Shown here one piece after another: positions 21,740 to 31,518 of a DNA stretch of 64,000 nucleotides. The notes beneath the pieces were generated by a model. It saw nothing but the letters and a program-made list of their open reading frames with translations, was not told the origin of the DNA and searched no databases. How positions within the stretch are numbered: the stretch's first letter is position 1; each line of letters begins with the position of its first letter. Source of the stretch: Myxococcales bacterium. GTDB taxonomy: Bacteria; Myxococcota_A; Polyangia; Polyangiales; JADJMO01. Location: contig JADJMO010000003.1 in the NCBI GenBank assembly GCA_016709545.1, positions 496,001 to 560,000 of the forward strand, in the 5' to 3' direction. A program made the translations under genes and the position numbers.

Positions 21740-22615
21740 ATGCCGAGCCCGCTGCACGAGGCGATCGTCCGCCTGTTCCGCGAGCACCCCGCGCTCGTGT
21801 TCGAAGCGCTCGCGGAGCTCCACCTCGGCGTCGACGGGAGCACCGCCCGACTCGCGAGCGAGGCGGCGCCGCTCGACCCCGCCGTCTTCGCCTCCGACGC
21901 GGTCGTCGTGGTCGAGACCCACGAAGCGGTTCGGCGCGCCTTCGTGATCGAGGTGCAACTCGGCGTGGACGAGGCCAAGCGCATCGCATGGCCCGTCGAC
22001 CTGGTCACCCAGTACCGGAGCCTCGACTGCCCCGTGTGGCTGGTCGTCGTCACCTTCAGCCAAACCGTGGCGGCGTGGGCTGGCCGCCCGATCGACCTCG
22101 GCCACCCGGGCTTCGTGCTGCGTCCGATCGTGCTCGACCTCCGGACGATCCCGCTCGTCGACGATGTGGATCGCGCCCGGATCGGACCGCACCTGGCTCT
22201 GCTGTCTGCCTTCGCGCACCACCGAGGAGATGCCGGCGGAAGAGCCGCCTTCGCCGCGCTCACCTCGCTGGAGGCGTTCGACCAGAAAACAGGGACTTGC
22301 TATCGTGATCTCATCCTATCCCGCCTGGATGGCGGGGCTCGAAAGGCGCTGGAGGCCATCATGGACACCGCCAAGTGGGAGTGGCAGAGCGACTTCGCCA
22401 AACAGTTCGTGGCCGAGGGCATCGCCCAGGGGAAGGCCGAGGGGAAGGCCGAGGCGGTGCTCGCGGTGCTCGAGAGTCGAGGGGTCGTCGTCGACCCGGC
22501 CACCCGAGCCCGCGTCCTTTCGTCTCGCGACTCGGCCCAGCTGGATCGCTGGCTCGCGCGAGCGGCGAACACGGAGCCCGGAACCACAGCCGCCGAGTCG
22601 CTGGATAACGACTGA
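21740..22615 (+). CDS. Rpn/YhgA-like PD-(D/E)XK nuclease family protein
   Basis: This ~291-residue protein starts MPSPLHEAIVRLFREHPALV at ATG 21740; a GTG 6 nt upstream is possible. The core fits the PD-(D/E)XK pattern: an Asp in the SDAVVVVET strand and FVIEVQLGVDEAKR with E-x-Q. The C-terminus has VAEGIAQGKAEGKAEGKAEA, a Gly-Lys-Ala-Glu repeat common in Rpn-type recombination-promoting nucleases. Such proteins occur in many copies in myxobacterial genomes, and their role there is unknown. It follows the methyltransferase by 99 nt on the same strand, but I would not call the pair a restriction system without data. Confidence 0.65.
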   Translation: MPSPLHEAIVRLFREHPALVFEALAELHLGVDGSTARLASEAAPLDPAVFASDAVVVVETHEAVRRAFVIEVQLGVDEAKRIAWPVDLVTQYRSLDCPVWLVVVTFSQTVAAWAGRPIDLGHPGFVLRPIVLDLRTIPLVDDVDRARIGPHLALLSAFAHHRGDAGGRAAFAALTSLEAFDQKTGTCYRDLILSRLDGGARKALEAIMDTAKWEWQSDFAKQFVAEGIAQGKAEGKAEAVLAVLESRGVVVDPATRARVLSSRDSAQLDRWLARAANTEPGTTAAESLDND

Positions 22616-22638
22616 CCCAGGGGCGTAGCCTGCGCGCC

Positions 22639-23550
22639 ATGCGCAACCTCCTGGCCGTGCTCCTGCTCGCTGGCCTCGCCGTCGGCTGTCCCAAATCCGA
22701 GGAGAAGAAGGACGACAAGCCCGCGTCCAAGGACGAGAAGAAGGACGACAAGGAGAAGGGCGACAAGAAGAAGGACGACGGCGACAAGAAGAAGGACGAC
22801 GACAAGAAGAAGGGCGACGACAAGGACGAGGCCAAGAAGCCGCCGCCGAAGGACGACCCGATGCCCGAGCGCACCAAGGTCCCGTCCAAGGCCGACTTCG
22901 ACAAGGTCGCGGACGCGAAGGCCCGTGGCAACGACGTCGGGTGTGAGGTCCGCGCCAAGGACGAGTGGGTGCGCGTATCCTGTCGCAAGCCCTCGAGCAC
23001 CGGCGGCAAGCCCACGGCCGTGTGGGTCACCCGCGGCAAGAGCAAGGACACGTACCTGTACGCCAACAACGGCGTCACGAGCGTCGTCGCGCCGCTGCTG
23101 CCCGGCACCGACCTCGAGGCGAAGTTCTCGTGGGCCGACGTGGTCTACTCGGTGCAGATCCGCTGGCTCAAGGGGCAGGGCAAGCCCGACGAGGCCGCCC
23201 ACTTCCTCAAGACCGACGACAAGCCGGTCATGACGACCACGACCGGCGCGACCTGCACGTGCTTCAAGAAGCTGCATACCGGCGAGAAGTGCGAGGACAG
23301 CAACGCGAACTGGCAGATTGTCTCCATCAACCCGTGGTGCGAGATGAGCTGGGCCGACGATTGCGACAAGTTGATCGGCTGCGCGACCGGCGCGCCCGGC
23401 GGGGCGCCGAAGTGCCCGAAGGGCATGCTCGTGGTCTACCCGGGGAACTTCTGCGCCAAGGAGTGCAAGGCGGACTCGGCGTGCACCAAGGGCGAGAAGT
23501 GCCTCGAGCACCCGCTCATGGCGGGCAAGAACATCTGCGCCGCGGAGTGA
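22639..23550 (+). CDS. putative lipoprotein with Lys/Asp-rich linker
   Basis: This 303-residue protein begins MRNLLAVLLLAGLAVGCPKS, a lipoprotein signal with Cys at about residue 17. It then has ~55 residues of Lys/Asp/Glu repeats (KKDDK type). The C-terminal ~200 residues contain about 12 cysteines (for example ATCTCFKKLHTGEKC and CAKECKADSACTKGEKC), suggesting a disulphide-stabilised exported domain. It resembles no enzyme I recognise. It lies 24 nt after the Rpn-like gene and just upstream of the tRNA. Confidence 0.65.
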   Translation: MRNLLAVLLLAGLAVGCPKSEEKKDDKPASKDEKKDDKEKGDKKKDDGDKKKDDDKKKGDDKDEAKKPPPKDDPMPERTKVPSKADFDKVADAKARGNDVGCEVRAKDEWVRVSCRKPSSTGGKPTAVWVTRGKSKDTYLYANNGVTSVVAPLLPGTDLEAKFSWADVVYSVQIRWLKGQGKPDEAAHFLKTDDKPVMTTTTGATCTCFKKLHTGEKCEDSNANWQIVSINPWCEMSWADDCDKLIGCATGAPGGAPKCPKGMLVVYPGNFCAKECKADSACTKGEKCLEHPLMAGKNICAAE

Positions 23551-23591
23551 TTGCGGGTCCCTCGGCCCGAGGGTAGCTTCGGCTGCCCCTC

Positions 23592-23668
23592 GGGCGAGTG
23601 GCGGAACTGGCAGACGCGCCGGATTTAAAATCTGGGTCGAATTGTGGGTTCGAGCCCCACCTCGCCCA
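23592..23668 (+). tRNA. tRNA-Leu (anticodon UAA), short variable arm
   Basis: The acceptor stem GGGCGAG (23592-23598) pairs with CTCGCCC (23661-23667), followed by discriminator A. The anticodon stem-loop is CCGGA-TTTAAAA-TCTGG with anticodon TAA. The T-arm is GTGGG-TTCGAGC-CCCAC. The D-arm (GCGGAACTGGCAGACGC) is of the class II Leu type. The variable region is only about 8 nt (GTCGAATT), whereas bacterial tRNA-Leu normally has a paired arm of 11-17 nt. Either a few bases were lost in assembly or the arm is really reduced. No CCA is encoded. Confidence 0.88.
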
Positions 23669-23679
23669 CTCGAGATGTT

Positions 23680-24552
23680 TCAGTGCTTGAGCTGGAGCTC
23701 TTGCAGCTGCACACGGGCGTCCGAGTTGCGCGCGTGGTCGGGGAACTTCTTGGTGAAGTTGCGCAGGGTGGCCTTGGCGTCGTTCCAGGCCTGGATCTCC
23801 ACCTGGCACTGCGCGAGCTCCCACATCGCGGCGCCCTGGATGTCCTTGTCGACCGTGGTGCTCTCGGACAGCGCCTGCAGGATCGGCACCGCGTCGCGCT
23901 GGCGCGAGAGGTGGCGGTAGGCCTGCGAGAGGGCGAGCCTCGTCGCGGCGCTCGTCGTGGACTCGGGCTTGATCTTGAGGCTCTCCTCGAACGCGGTGGC
24001 CGCCTCCTGGAAGCGGGCCACGCGGGCGTGGTCGAGGCCGGCCGAGTAGCGCTCGAGGGCGAGCTCGTTGCGGTAGCGCTCGGCGAAATCCTGGAAGATG
24101 AGGAGCTCGGTCTTGGTGAGGCCGCCGCCCTCCCGCTGCGCCAGCTCGACCTGTTCGAGGAACTCGGCGCGCTTGCCGAGCTTGGCGAGGTCGTAGAGCT
24201 TGTGGGCCGCGGTCTCGCTGCGCTGGCGGGCCTCTTCGCGGCGCTCGAGCTCCTTGACCTGAGCCCGCGCCTTCTCGAGCTCCACCTTGGCGCCGCCGTC
24301 GCCGCTCCGCAGGTTCTCGTACTGGTAGTCCCAGAGCACCTTCACGCCGAGCAGCACCACCACGATGAACGAGATGTACGCGCTGGCGCTGTTCCAGCTG
24401 ATCCGCCGCTCGTAGCCGGCCTGACGCTTGGAGATGCTCTTGAGGTCGGCCGAGAGGGCGTTGGTCAGGTTGTTGGTCTTGATGACGAGCCCGCGCGACT
24501 CGATCACCTCGCGCTTGAGCTCGCGTACCTCGTCTTCGAGCTCGGTGGCCAT
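23680..24552 (-). CDS. coiled-coil membrane protein with TPR-like C-terminus
   Basis: This 290-residue protein starts MATELEDEVRELKREVIESR. It has an N-terminal heptad-rich segment, one membrane helix (SASAYISFIVVVLLGVKVLW, ~residues 55-75), a second charged coiled coil (~90-115), and a C-terminal helical region with TPR-like spacing (FQEAATAFEESLKIKP, LALSQAYRHLSRQRDAVPIL, CQVEIQAWNDAKATLRNF). It resembles periplasmic TPR adaptors such as YbgF/CpoB-type proteins, but the topology differs and I would not name it. Its 3' end is 11 nt from the convergent tRNA. Confidence 0.65.
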   Translation of the reverse strand: MATELEDEVRELKREVIESRGLVIKTNNLTNALSADLKSISKRQAGYERRISWNSASAYISFIVVVLLGVKVLWDYQYENLRSGDGGAKVELEKARAQVKELERREEARQRSETAAHKLYDLAKLGKRAEFLEQVELAQREGGGLTKTELLIFQDFAERYRNELALERYSAGLDHARVARFQEAATAFEESLKIKPESTTSAATRLALSQAYRHLSRQRDAVPILQALSESTTVDKDIQGAAMWELAQCQVEIQAWNDAKATLRNFTKKFPDHARNSDARVQLQELQLKH

Positions 24553-24691
24553 CGGTCCCTACTTACCCTTCGTCGGCGTAGATGTCGAAAACGCGGCGGC
24601 GGCCTTGCCGCTTCCCCCGCCACGTGCGAGAAGGCGCCCGATCCGGCCCCTATGCGTGCGCACCGGGCCTTCCAGCAGCGAGGTTGTCATC

Positions 24692-24931
24692 ATGGTTTCG
24701 TCGACGCAGCAGTCCCAGCGCATCCGCAAGCGCAAGCAAACGACCAACGGCAAGACCAACAAGCGCGCCCGTCGCGCCGAGGGCACGCCGGCCTTCGCCG
24801 TCCACCCCGAGGGGTACGACGCCGCGGCCGCCGACGCCAAGCCGGCCCCCAAGGCCAAGAAGGCGCTCAAGGCCAAGAAGGTCAAGAAGGCCGCGAAGCC
24901 CGCCGCCAAGAAGCCGGCCGCGAAGAAGTGA
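24692..24931 (+). CDS. small Lys/Ala-rich basic protein (histone H1-like tail)
   Basis: This 79-residue protein starts MVSSTQQSQRIRKRKQTTNG and ends in repeated AKKALKAKK, KKAAKPAAKKPAAKK motifs like those in the C-terminal tails of histone H1 and bacterial H1-like proteins. GAGG about 9 nt upstream supports the ATG at 24692. It probably binds DNA or RNA through charge alone. The first ~45 residues, which include RARRAEGTPAFAVHPEGYD, may be a small conserved motif. Function is inferred from composition only. Confidence 0.6.
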   Translation: MVSSTQQSQRIRKRKQTTNGKTNKRARRAEGTPAFAVHPEGYDAAAADAKPAPKAKKALKAKKVKKAAKPAAKKPAAKK

Positions 24932-25048
24932 TTGCAACCGGGGCCGCCGGCGAGGGTGGCCGCCGACGCGCCGATCGATCCGTCGATCGGACGCGACCGC
25001 CGAGGCGAGCGCGAAATCCGCGCCCGCCTCGTGCTATTCGTGGCTCCG

Positions 25049-26329
25049 ATGGCTGGCCTGTCGCGCGCCCGGAAAGACGGTCGAGGGAGATCCCTCCGGA
25101 TCCTGATCGTCCTCCTCCTCGCGCTCATCCCCGTGCTGTCGACGGGCGGGCAGGCCGCGCCGCAGGGTGAGGCGACGACCAAGGGCGGTGGCGAATCCAC
25201 CACCAAGGGCGACCCGACCCCCCCGACCTCGGTCACCGCCCCCCCTCCGCTGTCGGCGCCGACCCCGACCGGGCCGGCCACCGCTACCGGTCCCAAGCCC
25301 GGCCCTGGCCCCGGCCCGTCGGTGGACCCTTCGACGTCCGTGTCTGGGTCCGCCTCTGGGTCCGCGTCGGCCGAGCCCCCGCCCGCGCCGTCCACTTCGG
25401 CGTCGGCGCAGCCCAAGGGCCCACGCACCACCCGCAAGCTCTCCTTGGGCGTCGGCGATCTCGGCCTCACGCTGAAGATCCCGACCGACTGGCCCGAGCT
25501 CCCCGAGGCCGCGCTGCCCGAGGTCGAGCCCGACCCCAACCAGGACGTCGAGGTCGTCTCCCGCAAGGGCTTCGGGGTCCACGAGCCCAAGGGCAAGCCG
25601 CCTGCGATCCACGAGGTGGTCCTGGTCTGCGGCAAGGCGAAGGGCGACTACTGGGCCGACGCCATCCGCGACGCCGCGTTCACCCAGATGATCGCCGCGA
25701 CCGAGAAGGAGATCGGCAAGTACACGACGCTGCAGTCGATCGAGCCCGACGCCATCAAGGAGGACGGCCCCCGCATCCTGCAGCCGTTCTCGGCCAAGGC
25801 CGACTTCGCCGAGAAGTCCACCAAGGGCAAGGTCACGAAGGGCGGGGGCATCGTCTTCCTGCAGGGCCTCTCGCTGATCGGGTTCTCCGAGAACGATGGC
25901 AAGGTGTCGCTCGTCGCGTGTTCGCTCGCGTGCGCCGAGCTCGTCGCCGCGGGCGAGACCGGCGTGTGCGCCGACGTCATCGGGTCGTACGAGGCCGAGG
26001 GCAAGTTCGCGCCGCCACCGAAGCGCTCGTGGATCGCGGAGCTCGTCTTCAAGCTCCGCAAGGATCCGACGACGATGTGGCTGCTGATCGTCGGCGCCGG
26101 GTTCCTGTTCCTCGTCCTCGTGCTCGTCGTCGTGCTCCTCGCCCGTCGCAAGCGGCGGCGCACCACGACCAGCGCAGAGCATGAGGTCTGGGACGACGAT
26201 CACGACCACGACGACCACGCGGGCCCCGATCCGGCCGTGGTCGCCGCGGAACTCCGCGCCCTCGTCGCGAGCCCGCCGCCGCGGGAGGGCTTCTACGACC
26301 CCGAGACGCTCGCCCGCCGCAAGGTCTAG
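25049..26329 (+). CDS. membrane-anchored protein of unknown function
   Basis: This 426-residue protein has an N-terminal membrane helix or signal (RILIVLLLALIPVLSTGG) and an ~85-residue Pro/Ser/Thr/Ala-rich spacer. An exported globular domain follows (~residues 130-330), then a second membrane helix (MWLLIVGAGFLFLVLVLVVV) followed by RRKRRR, placing the short His/Asp-rich tail (EVWDDDHDHDDH) in the cytoplasm. No family is recognised. The porin gene follows 42 nt downstream, suggesting co-transcription. GTG 25040 is an alternative start. Confidence 0.6.
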   Translation: MAGLSRARKDGRGRSLRILIVLLLALIPVLSTGGQAAPQGEATTKGGGESTTKGDPTPPTSVTAPPPLSAPTPTGPATATGPKPGPGPGPSVDPSTSVSGSASGSASAEPPPAPSTSASAQPKGPRTTRKLSLGVGDLGLTLKIPTDWPELPEAALPEVEPDPNQDVEVVSRKGFGVHEPKGKPPAIHEVVLVCGKAKGDYWADAIRDAAFTQMIAATEKEIGKYTTLQSIEPDAIKEDGPRILQPFSAKADFAEKSTKGKVTKGGGIVFLQGLSLIGFSENDGKVSLVACSLACAELVAAGETGVCADVIGSYEAEGKFAPPPKRSWIAELVFKLRKDPTTMWLLIVGAGFLFLVLVLVVVLLARRKRRRTTTSAEHEVWDDDHDHDDHAGPDPAVVAAELRALVASPPPREGFYDPETLARRKV

Positions 26330-26371
26330 GTGGTCGACGGGCGCGCGACGCCGTGCGAAGAAAGGCGCGCG

Positions 26372-27902
26372 ATGTCCCCTCGTTCGCTCTCCATCCTCTT
26401 GTCCCTCGGTGTCGTCGCGGCGTCTCCGCGCCCAGCGCTCGCAGACGAGCAAGTGCCGGCGCCGAGCGAGGCCGAGCTGCCCGCTCCCGAGCCCGGATCG
26501 GCCGCGGTGCTCCCCGTCGACGCCCCGACCGACGTCGCGCCCCCCTCGAGCGACCCCGCGCCGCCTCCTCCGCACCACAAGGGCACGACGAGCAGCCCGC
26601 ACCTCGAGCACAAGGGTGGCCACGGTCCCTCCGGGCTCACGTTGCACGAGGGACCGCTCGAGGTCCGCCCGGGTGGCTTCCTGCAGCTCGAGTCGTACCT
26701 GTTCGCGGGGCCGGGCGTCGCCGACTACCAGCGCGCCGACGGCACCGGCCTGAAGGCGGGCGTCGCGATCCACCGCGCGCGGTTCGAGCTCGCCGGCCGG
26801 CTGCTGCATCGCTGGTTCTTCCAGCTCCAGGCGGAGTACGGACCGGACAAGCGCTTCCTGCCGACGAACAACTTCGTGGGACTCGACGCGCACCCTTACC
26901 TCAAGCTGCAGGTCGGGCAGTTCCGCGTCCCTTTCACCATGGAGAACCAGGTCGACCCGCGCTTCCTCGGCTTCATGGAGCGCTCGATGACCGCGCGACT
27001 GGTCGGGGCGCCGTCCGTGAAGGACCTCGGCATCATGGCGTGGGGCGGCCGCGAGCACGGCCCGCTCACGTGGGCGCTCGGGTGGTTCGGCGGCGAGGGG
27101 AGCAACCGGCCGTCGACGGACAACCGGGGCGACGTCATCGGTCGGCTCGTGCTGCGCCCGCTCTATCGCCTGCCTGGCACCCTGCGCGACACCCACGTCG
27201 GCGTGAGCGGTCGCTATGGCCGCCGCGACCGCAACTACGTGCTCTCGCCGGCGGGTGCGCTGAGCACGCCGGGGGGCTACGAGCTGTGGTCACCGACCTA
27301 CGGGAGCACCGAGGTGCGCCCGAGCTCGGAGCAGCGCGCGCTCGGCCTCGAGCTGTTCCTGCCCTGGCGGCGGTTCGATCTGCGCGCCGAGGCGGTGCTC
27401 GTCCACGACGAGCGCCGCGAGGTCGACACCAAGGTCGCCGCCTTCAACAACACCGAGCGCTCGGGCACCCTCACCGGCCACACCTGGTACGTCGAGGTCG
27501 CCTACTGGATCTTCGGCCAGCCGCGCTTCGGCGGCAATCCGGGCAACTACGCGCCTCCGCGCGGCGAGCCGCACACCACCCGCTCGCTCTCGATCGCTGC
27601 GCGCTTCGAGCGCCTGCGCCTGGACTACGACTCGATCGCTCGCTCGTTCGACGACGCCGGCGCCCTGATCCCCCGGGGTGAAGCGGGGCGCGCTCGACGC
27701 GACCACCACCAGCCTCTCGGTCGACGCTGCCCAGGTGAGCGTGAGCTACTACGCGACTCGTCACCTCCGCCTCCTCGCGCAGTGGTCGGGCTACTTCTTC
27801 GTGAACGACCAGATCGTCGCGCCCGGCGCCAAGGCCAACGGCAACGATCCCGAGGCCAAGGTCCTCCACGAGGTGTCCTTGCGCGTCCAGCTCTCCATCT
27901 GA
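26372..27902 (+). CDS. phosphate-selective porin O/P-like outer-membrane protein (frameshifted)
   Basis: The repaired protein is about 509 residues. It starts MSPRSLSILLSLGVVAASPR, with AAGAAAGG-like purines upstream. It has a cleavable signal, a Pro-rich/His spacer, and then a barrel-like region with strands such as LEVRPGGFLQLESYLF, RARFELAGRLLHRWFFQLQA and PYLKLQVGQFRVPFTMENQ. The last block resembles OprO/OprP family porins (GQFKVPF.ME). The frame changes near 27670-27680, where an extra C lies in CCCCGGGG. The final strand ends EVSLRVQLSI. A typed substrate such as phosphate cannot be asserted. The gene stops 8 nt before the first AAA+ gene. Confidence 0.72.
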
Positions 27903-27910
27903 GCCTCGCC

Positions 27911-30900
27911 GTGGCCGATCCGCCGGTGATGGCTCCGCTGGTCCTCGAGACCCTCGTGCACCTCGAGGGGCTCGGGGGCGGCGACGCGATCGCGAGCGCA
28001 CTCGCCGACCCGGAGCTCGGCAGCGTCGGGACCCAGGAGGACGCGCTCCTCGAGCAGAGCATCGGCCTGCCCGTGCACCTCGCGACGGCACCGGCCGACA
28101 CCCTGGCGCGCTTCTCGTTTCCTGCGGGCACCCGCCTGGTCCGCTGCGACGTGCGGCTGCCGCGCGAAGACCTCCCGCGCTCGCTGCGGGTCCGCGCGAA
28201 GGTGACCGTGCGAGCGGTGGTCGTCCCCGTCGCGGCGCCGGCGCTGACGCGTCCTCGCCCGGACGAAGTGCGCATCAAGGCCGAGCCCTGGCTCTTCCTC
28301 GTCGGTTTCTCCTACACCTGCCATTTCTCCGTCGACGAGCGCTTCCGCGATCACCCCGACGCGGAGCGAGAGGCCGCCGCGCGCGTGGAGCAGGCCCTCG
28401 AAGCGCGCATCGAGGCCGAGGCCCTGCGGCTCGCGGCGGCCGAGGAGCTCGGCCCGATCGGCTACCTCTCGCTGCTCCCGCCGCCGGGAGGCGACCGCCT
28501 CGAGCCCCTGCGCATCGCGCTCCCGCGGGACGGCGCGGCCGAGGGGCGCGCGGCTTCCCTCCGGCGCGCCCTCGAGGTCAAGCAGAAGCGGACCCACGCG
28601 GTCGAGGTGCTGGAAGCCGTCGCCGAGCCCCTGCACGTGGGGCATCGCAAGGGTCGCCGTCCGCCGATCGTGGGTCGGACCCGCTGGTCCCGCGCCTTCG
28701 CACGTTGCTCAGCCCGGCGGCCGAGGGCCATCGCGGGTGCGTGTTGCTCGCCGGCGGTGCGGGCGTCGGCAAGAGCGCCCTCCTGCAGGCGTTCCTCGAG
28801 CAAGAGGACGAAGCCGGCAACAAGCCGCTGATCTACGCCACCTCGGGCGCCGCGCTCGTCGCGGGTATGAGCGGCCTCGGCCAGTGGCAGGAGCGGGTGC
28901 GCCGCGTGATGATGGCGGCCGCCACCCTCGACGCGGTGCTGTGGCTCGACGACCTCGCGGACCTGTTCACCGAGCGCGGACGTAGCCAGATCGACGTCGC
29001 CAGCGCCATGCGCCCGTTCCTCGAGCAGGGCCGGGTCCGCGTCGTGGCCGAGGTCGACGACGCCCGCCTCGCCCGCATCGAGCGCCGCAACGTGGGCTTC
29101 TTCTCGTGCTTCGCGCGGGTCTCGGTGCCACCCCTCGACCCGGCGGCCACGCTCGCCGTCCTCGAGGCGCGGGCGCTCCACCACCGTCGCGTGCACGCGC
29201 GGTCGGCCCACCTCGCAGAAGGAGCGCTCGCGACGCTGGCCCAGATCGCCGACCGCTACCTCGCGTACGAGCAGGAGCCGGGGCGCAGCGTCCGGCTCTA
29301 CGAGGAGGTGCGCGCCGCGCACGGCACTGGCGACCTCGAGGTGCTGGTCTCCGAGGAGTCGATGCTCGACACGCTGAGCCTGCGCCTCGGCATGCCGTCG
29401 TTCCTCCTGCGCGAGGACCGCGCCCTCCTGCGCGAGGACGTCGAGCGGCAGCTCGGAGCGCGCGTGCTCGGGCAAGAGGCGGCCGTGCGCGCCGTGGCCG
29501 CCACCGTCTGCGTCGTGAAGGCCGGCCTGCAGCCGCGAGGCCGTCCGCTCGCGTCGTTCCTGTTCGTCGGGCCGACGGGCGTCGGCAAGACCGAGCTCGC
29601 CCGTGCGCTCGCCGACTTCTTGTTCGGCGCAGGACGCGATCGCGGCGGCGAACGCCTCGTGCGCTTCGACATGAGCGAGTTCATGGACCCCTGGGCCGCC
29701 GAGCGCCTCATCGCCGGTGACCAGCGTGGTGAGGGACAGCTCACCCAGAAGGTCCGCGCGCAGCCCTTCTGCGTCGTCTTGCTCGACGAGATCGAGAAGG
29801 CCCATCCGCGGGTGTTCGATCTCCTGCTGCAGGTGCTCGGCGAGGGCCGCCTCACCGACGCCGCGGGTCGCACGACGCAGTTCCAGAACGCCATCGTCAT
29901 CATGACGAGCAACCTCGGCGCCGCCGAGTCTCGCGCCAAGGCGGGCTTCGATCGCGCGCCCGACGACGACGGACGTCACTACGTGCGGGTCGTCGAGTCC
30001 ACGTTCCGGCCGGAGCTCGTCAACCGCATCGACCGCATCGTTTCGTTCGCGCCGCTCGACCGCGAGCACCGCCGCACGCTCGCCGCGCTCGCGCTCGAGA
30101 AGGTCCGCCGTCGTCGGGGCCTCGCCGAGCCCGGAGCGAACCTCGCCGTGAGCGAAGCAGCGCTCGATCGGCTCTGCGACGAGGGGCACTCCGCGGCGTT
30201 CGGCGCCCGCGCGTTGCGGCGCCACGTGGAGGAGCACCTCGTCGCTCCCGTTGCCCGGGTCGTCTCGGCCCGCGGCTCGCTGGAGGGCCTCGACGTGGAC
30301 GTGCGGCTCGCGAGCGAGCTGGCACCCGAGGCCGTCGTGCACACCGAGGAGGTCGACGGGTTCGCGATCGCGCTCGTGCGACGCCACGGCCCGGCCAAGG
30401 CCGCGCGCAAGGGCACCCACGGCCTCGGTCGCCTGAGTTCCCTGCGCCGGTGGGCGGTCATGCTCTGTCGCCTCGACCGCTCGAACGAGCTCCGCGAGCA
30501 GGTCCGCTTCCTCGTGGCCCAGCTCGGTCGGACGCCCGAGAAGGGCGCGGACACGAGCATCATCGGTCGCCTCTCCGCAGACCACCACCGGCTCGCGACC
30601 GCGCTCGCCGCGGTCGACCGCTGCCGCCTCGATCTCGAGACCCTCGAGGAGCTCGGCCTGGACGCCTTCTTCGCGGGTGAGGACCTCGAGGAGCTCGTCG
30701 AGCGCGCCGACGCGATCGAGGCCGAGATGCGCGCCGCCGCGCTCTCCGCGCTGGTCGCGCTCGAGCCCCGCCGCGACGAGGTGACCCTCGTCCTCCAGGA
30801 GCTCGACAGTCGTCGAGGGCTCGGCTTCTACCTCACCGGGCTCGCGCGCTCTTGCGAGCGCCGTCGGCTCGAGATCGAGGCGCACGTCGATCGTGACCCC

Positions 30901-31518
30901 GATCGTCGTGGCCACGACGGCTGGCCCGCGGAGCGTCGCTGGGGCCCACCTCGAACCCCGGCGGAGCTCCTCGAACGCCTGCGCGTCGAGGACCGCGAGC
31001 CGATCTCCGTGATGCTGCGGATCCGCGGCAAGGACGCCATCCTCCTCGCCCTCGAGTGTGGCCTGCACCGGGACGACGTCCCCTCGGCGGGCGGGGAGTC
31101 CACCTACTTCGAGGTGTCGCTCGTCGCGCTCCGCACCAACTTCGCCTCGCGTGAGTGGGCGCGTGTCGAGCCGTGGAACCCGGTGGCCTTCCCCGAGCGC
31201 ACCCGCATCGCCCCCGCGCGCCGGTACCGCGTCGGCGAGGTGGCCCTCGTCGGTGGCTACGTCACCTACCACCCGAAGCCCGAGTACTTCGCCCGCCTCG
31301 ACGAGATCCACACCCTCCTCCTCGTGGCGGCCGAGCGGGGGCGCCTCGACCGGCACGGGCTGTTCCAGGGCACGCTCGCCGACCAGCACGACGAGGTCCG
31401 CGCCATCCTCCGCGAGCAGGGGCTGCTCGCGGCCATCAAGCGCCACCGCGAGATCACCGGCAGCTCGCTCGTCGAGGCCAAGGCCGCGTGCGAGGCGATG
31501 CGGGACGACGAGCCATGA
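27911..31518 (+). CDS. tandem AAA+ ATPase of Clp type, first of three (frameshifted)
   Basis: The repaired protein is about 1,202 residues; one G is missing near 28675 in VGRDPLVPR. Residues ~1-250 are a unique N-terminal domain. AAA module 1 has Walker A GGAGVGKSALL (~282), a degenerate Walker B LWLDDLADLF, and GMSGLGQWQER where Clp pore loop 1 has KYRGEFEER. Module 2 is catalytically complete: GPTGVGKTELARAL (~553), VVLLDEIEKAHP, sensor 1 VIMTSNLG, Arg finger LVNRIDRI and sensor 2 GARALRR. It lacks the GYVG pore loop (AERLIAGDQRGEGQLT instead). A ~350-residue coiled extension follows and ends REITGSSLVEAKAACEAM, like a ribosomal L7/L12 tail. GTG 27911 is used; ATG 27929 is possible. No Clp N-domain or M-domain is present. 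Confidence 0.82.

Noticed and set aside
20981..22615. Restriction-modification system
   Set aside because: The nuclease-like protein is of the Rpn type, common as a stand-alone gene; no target-recognition pairing is evident.
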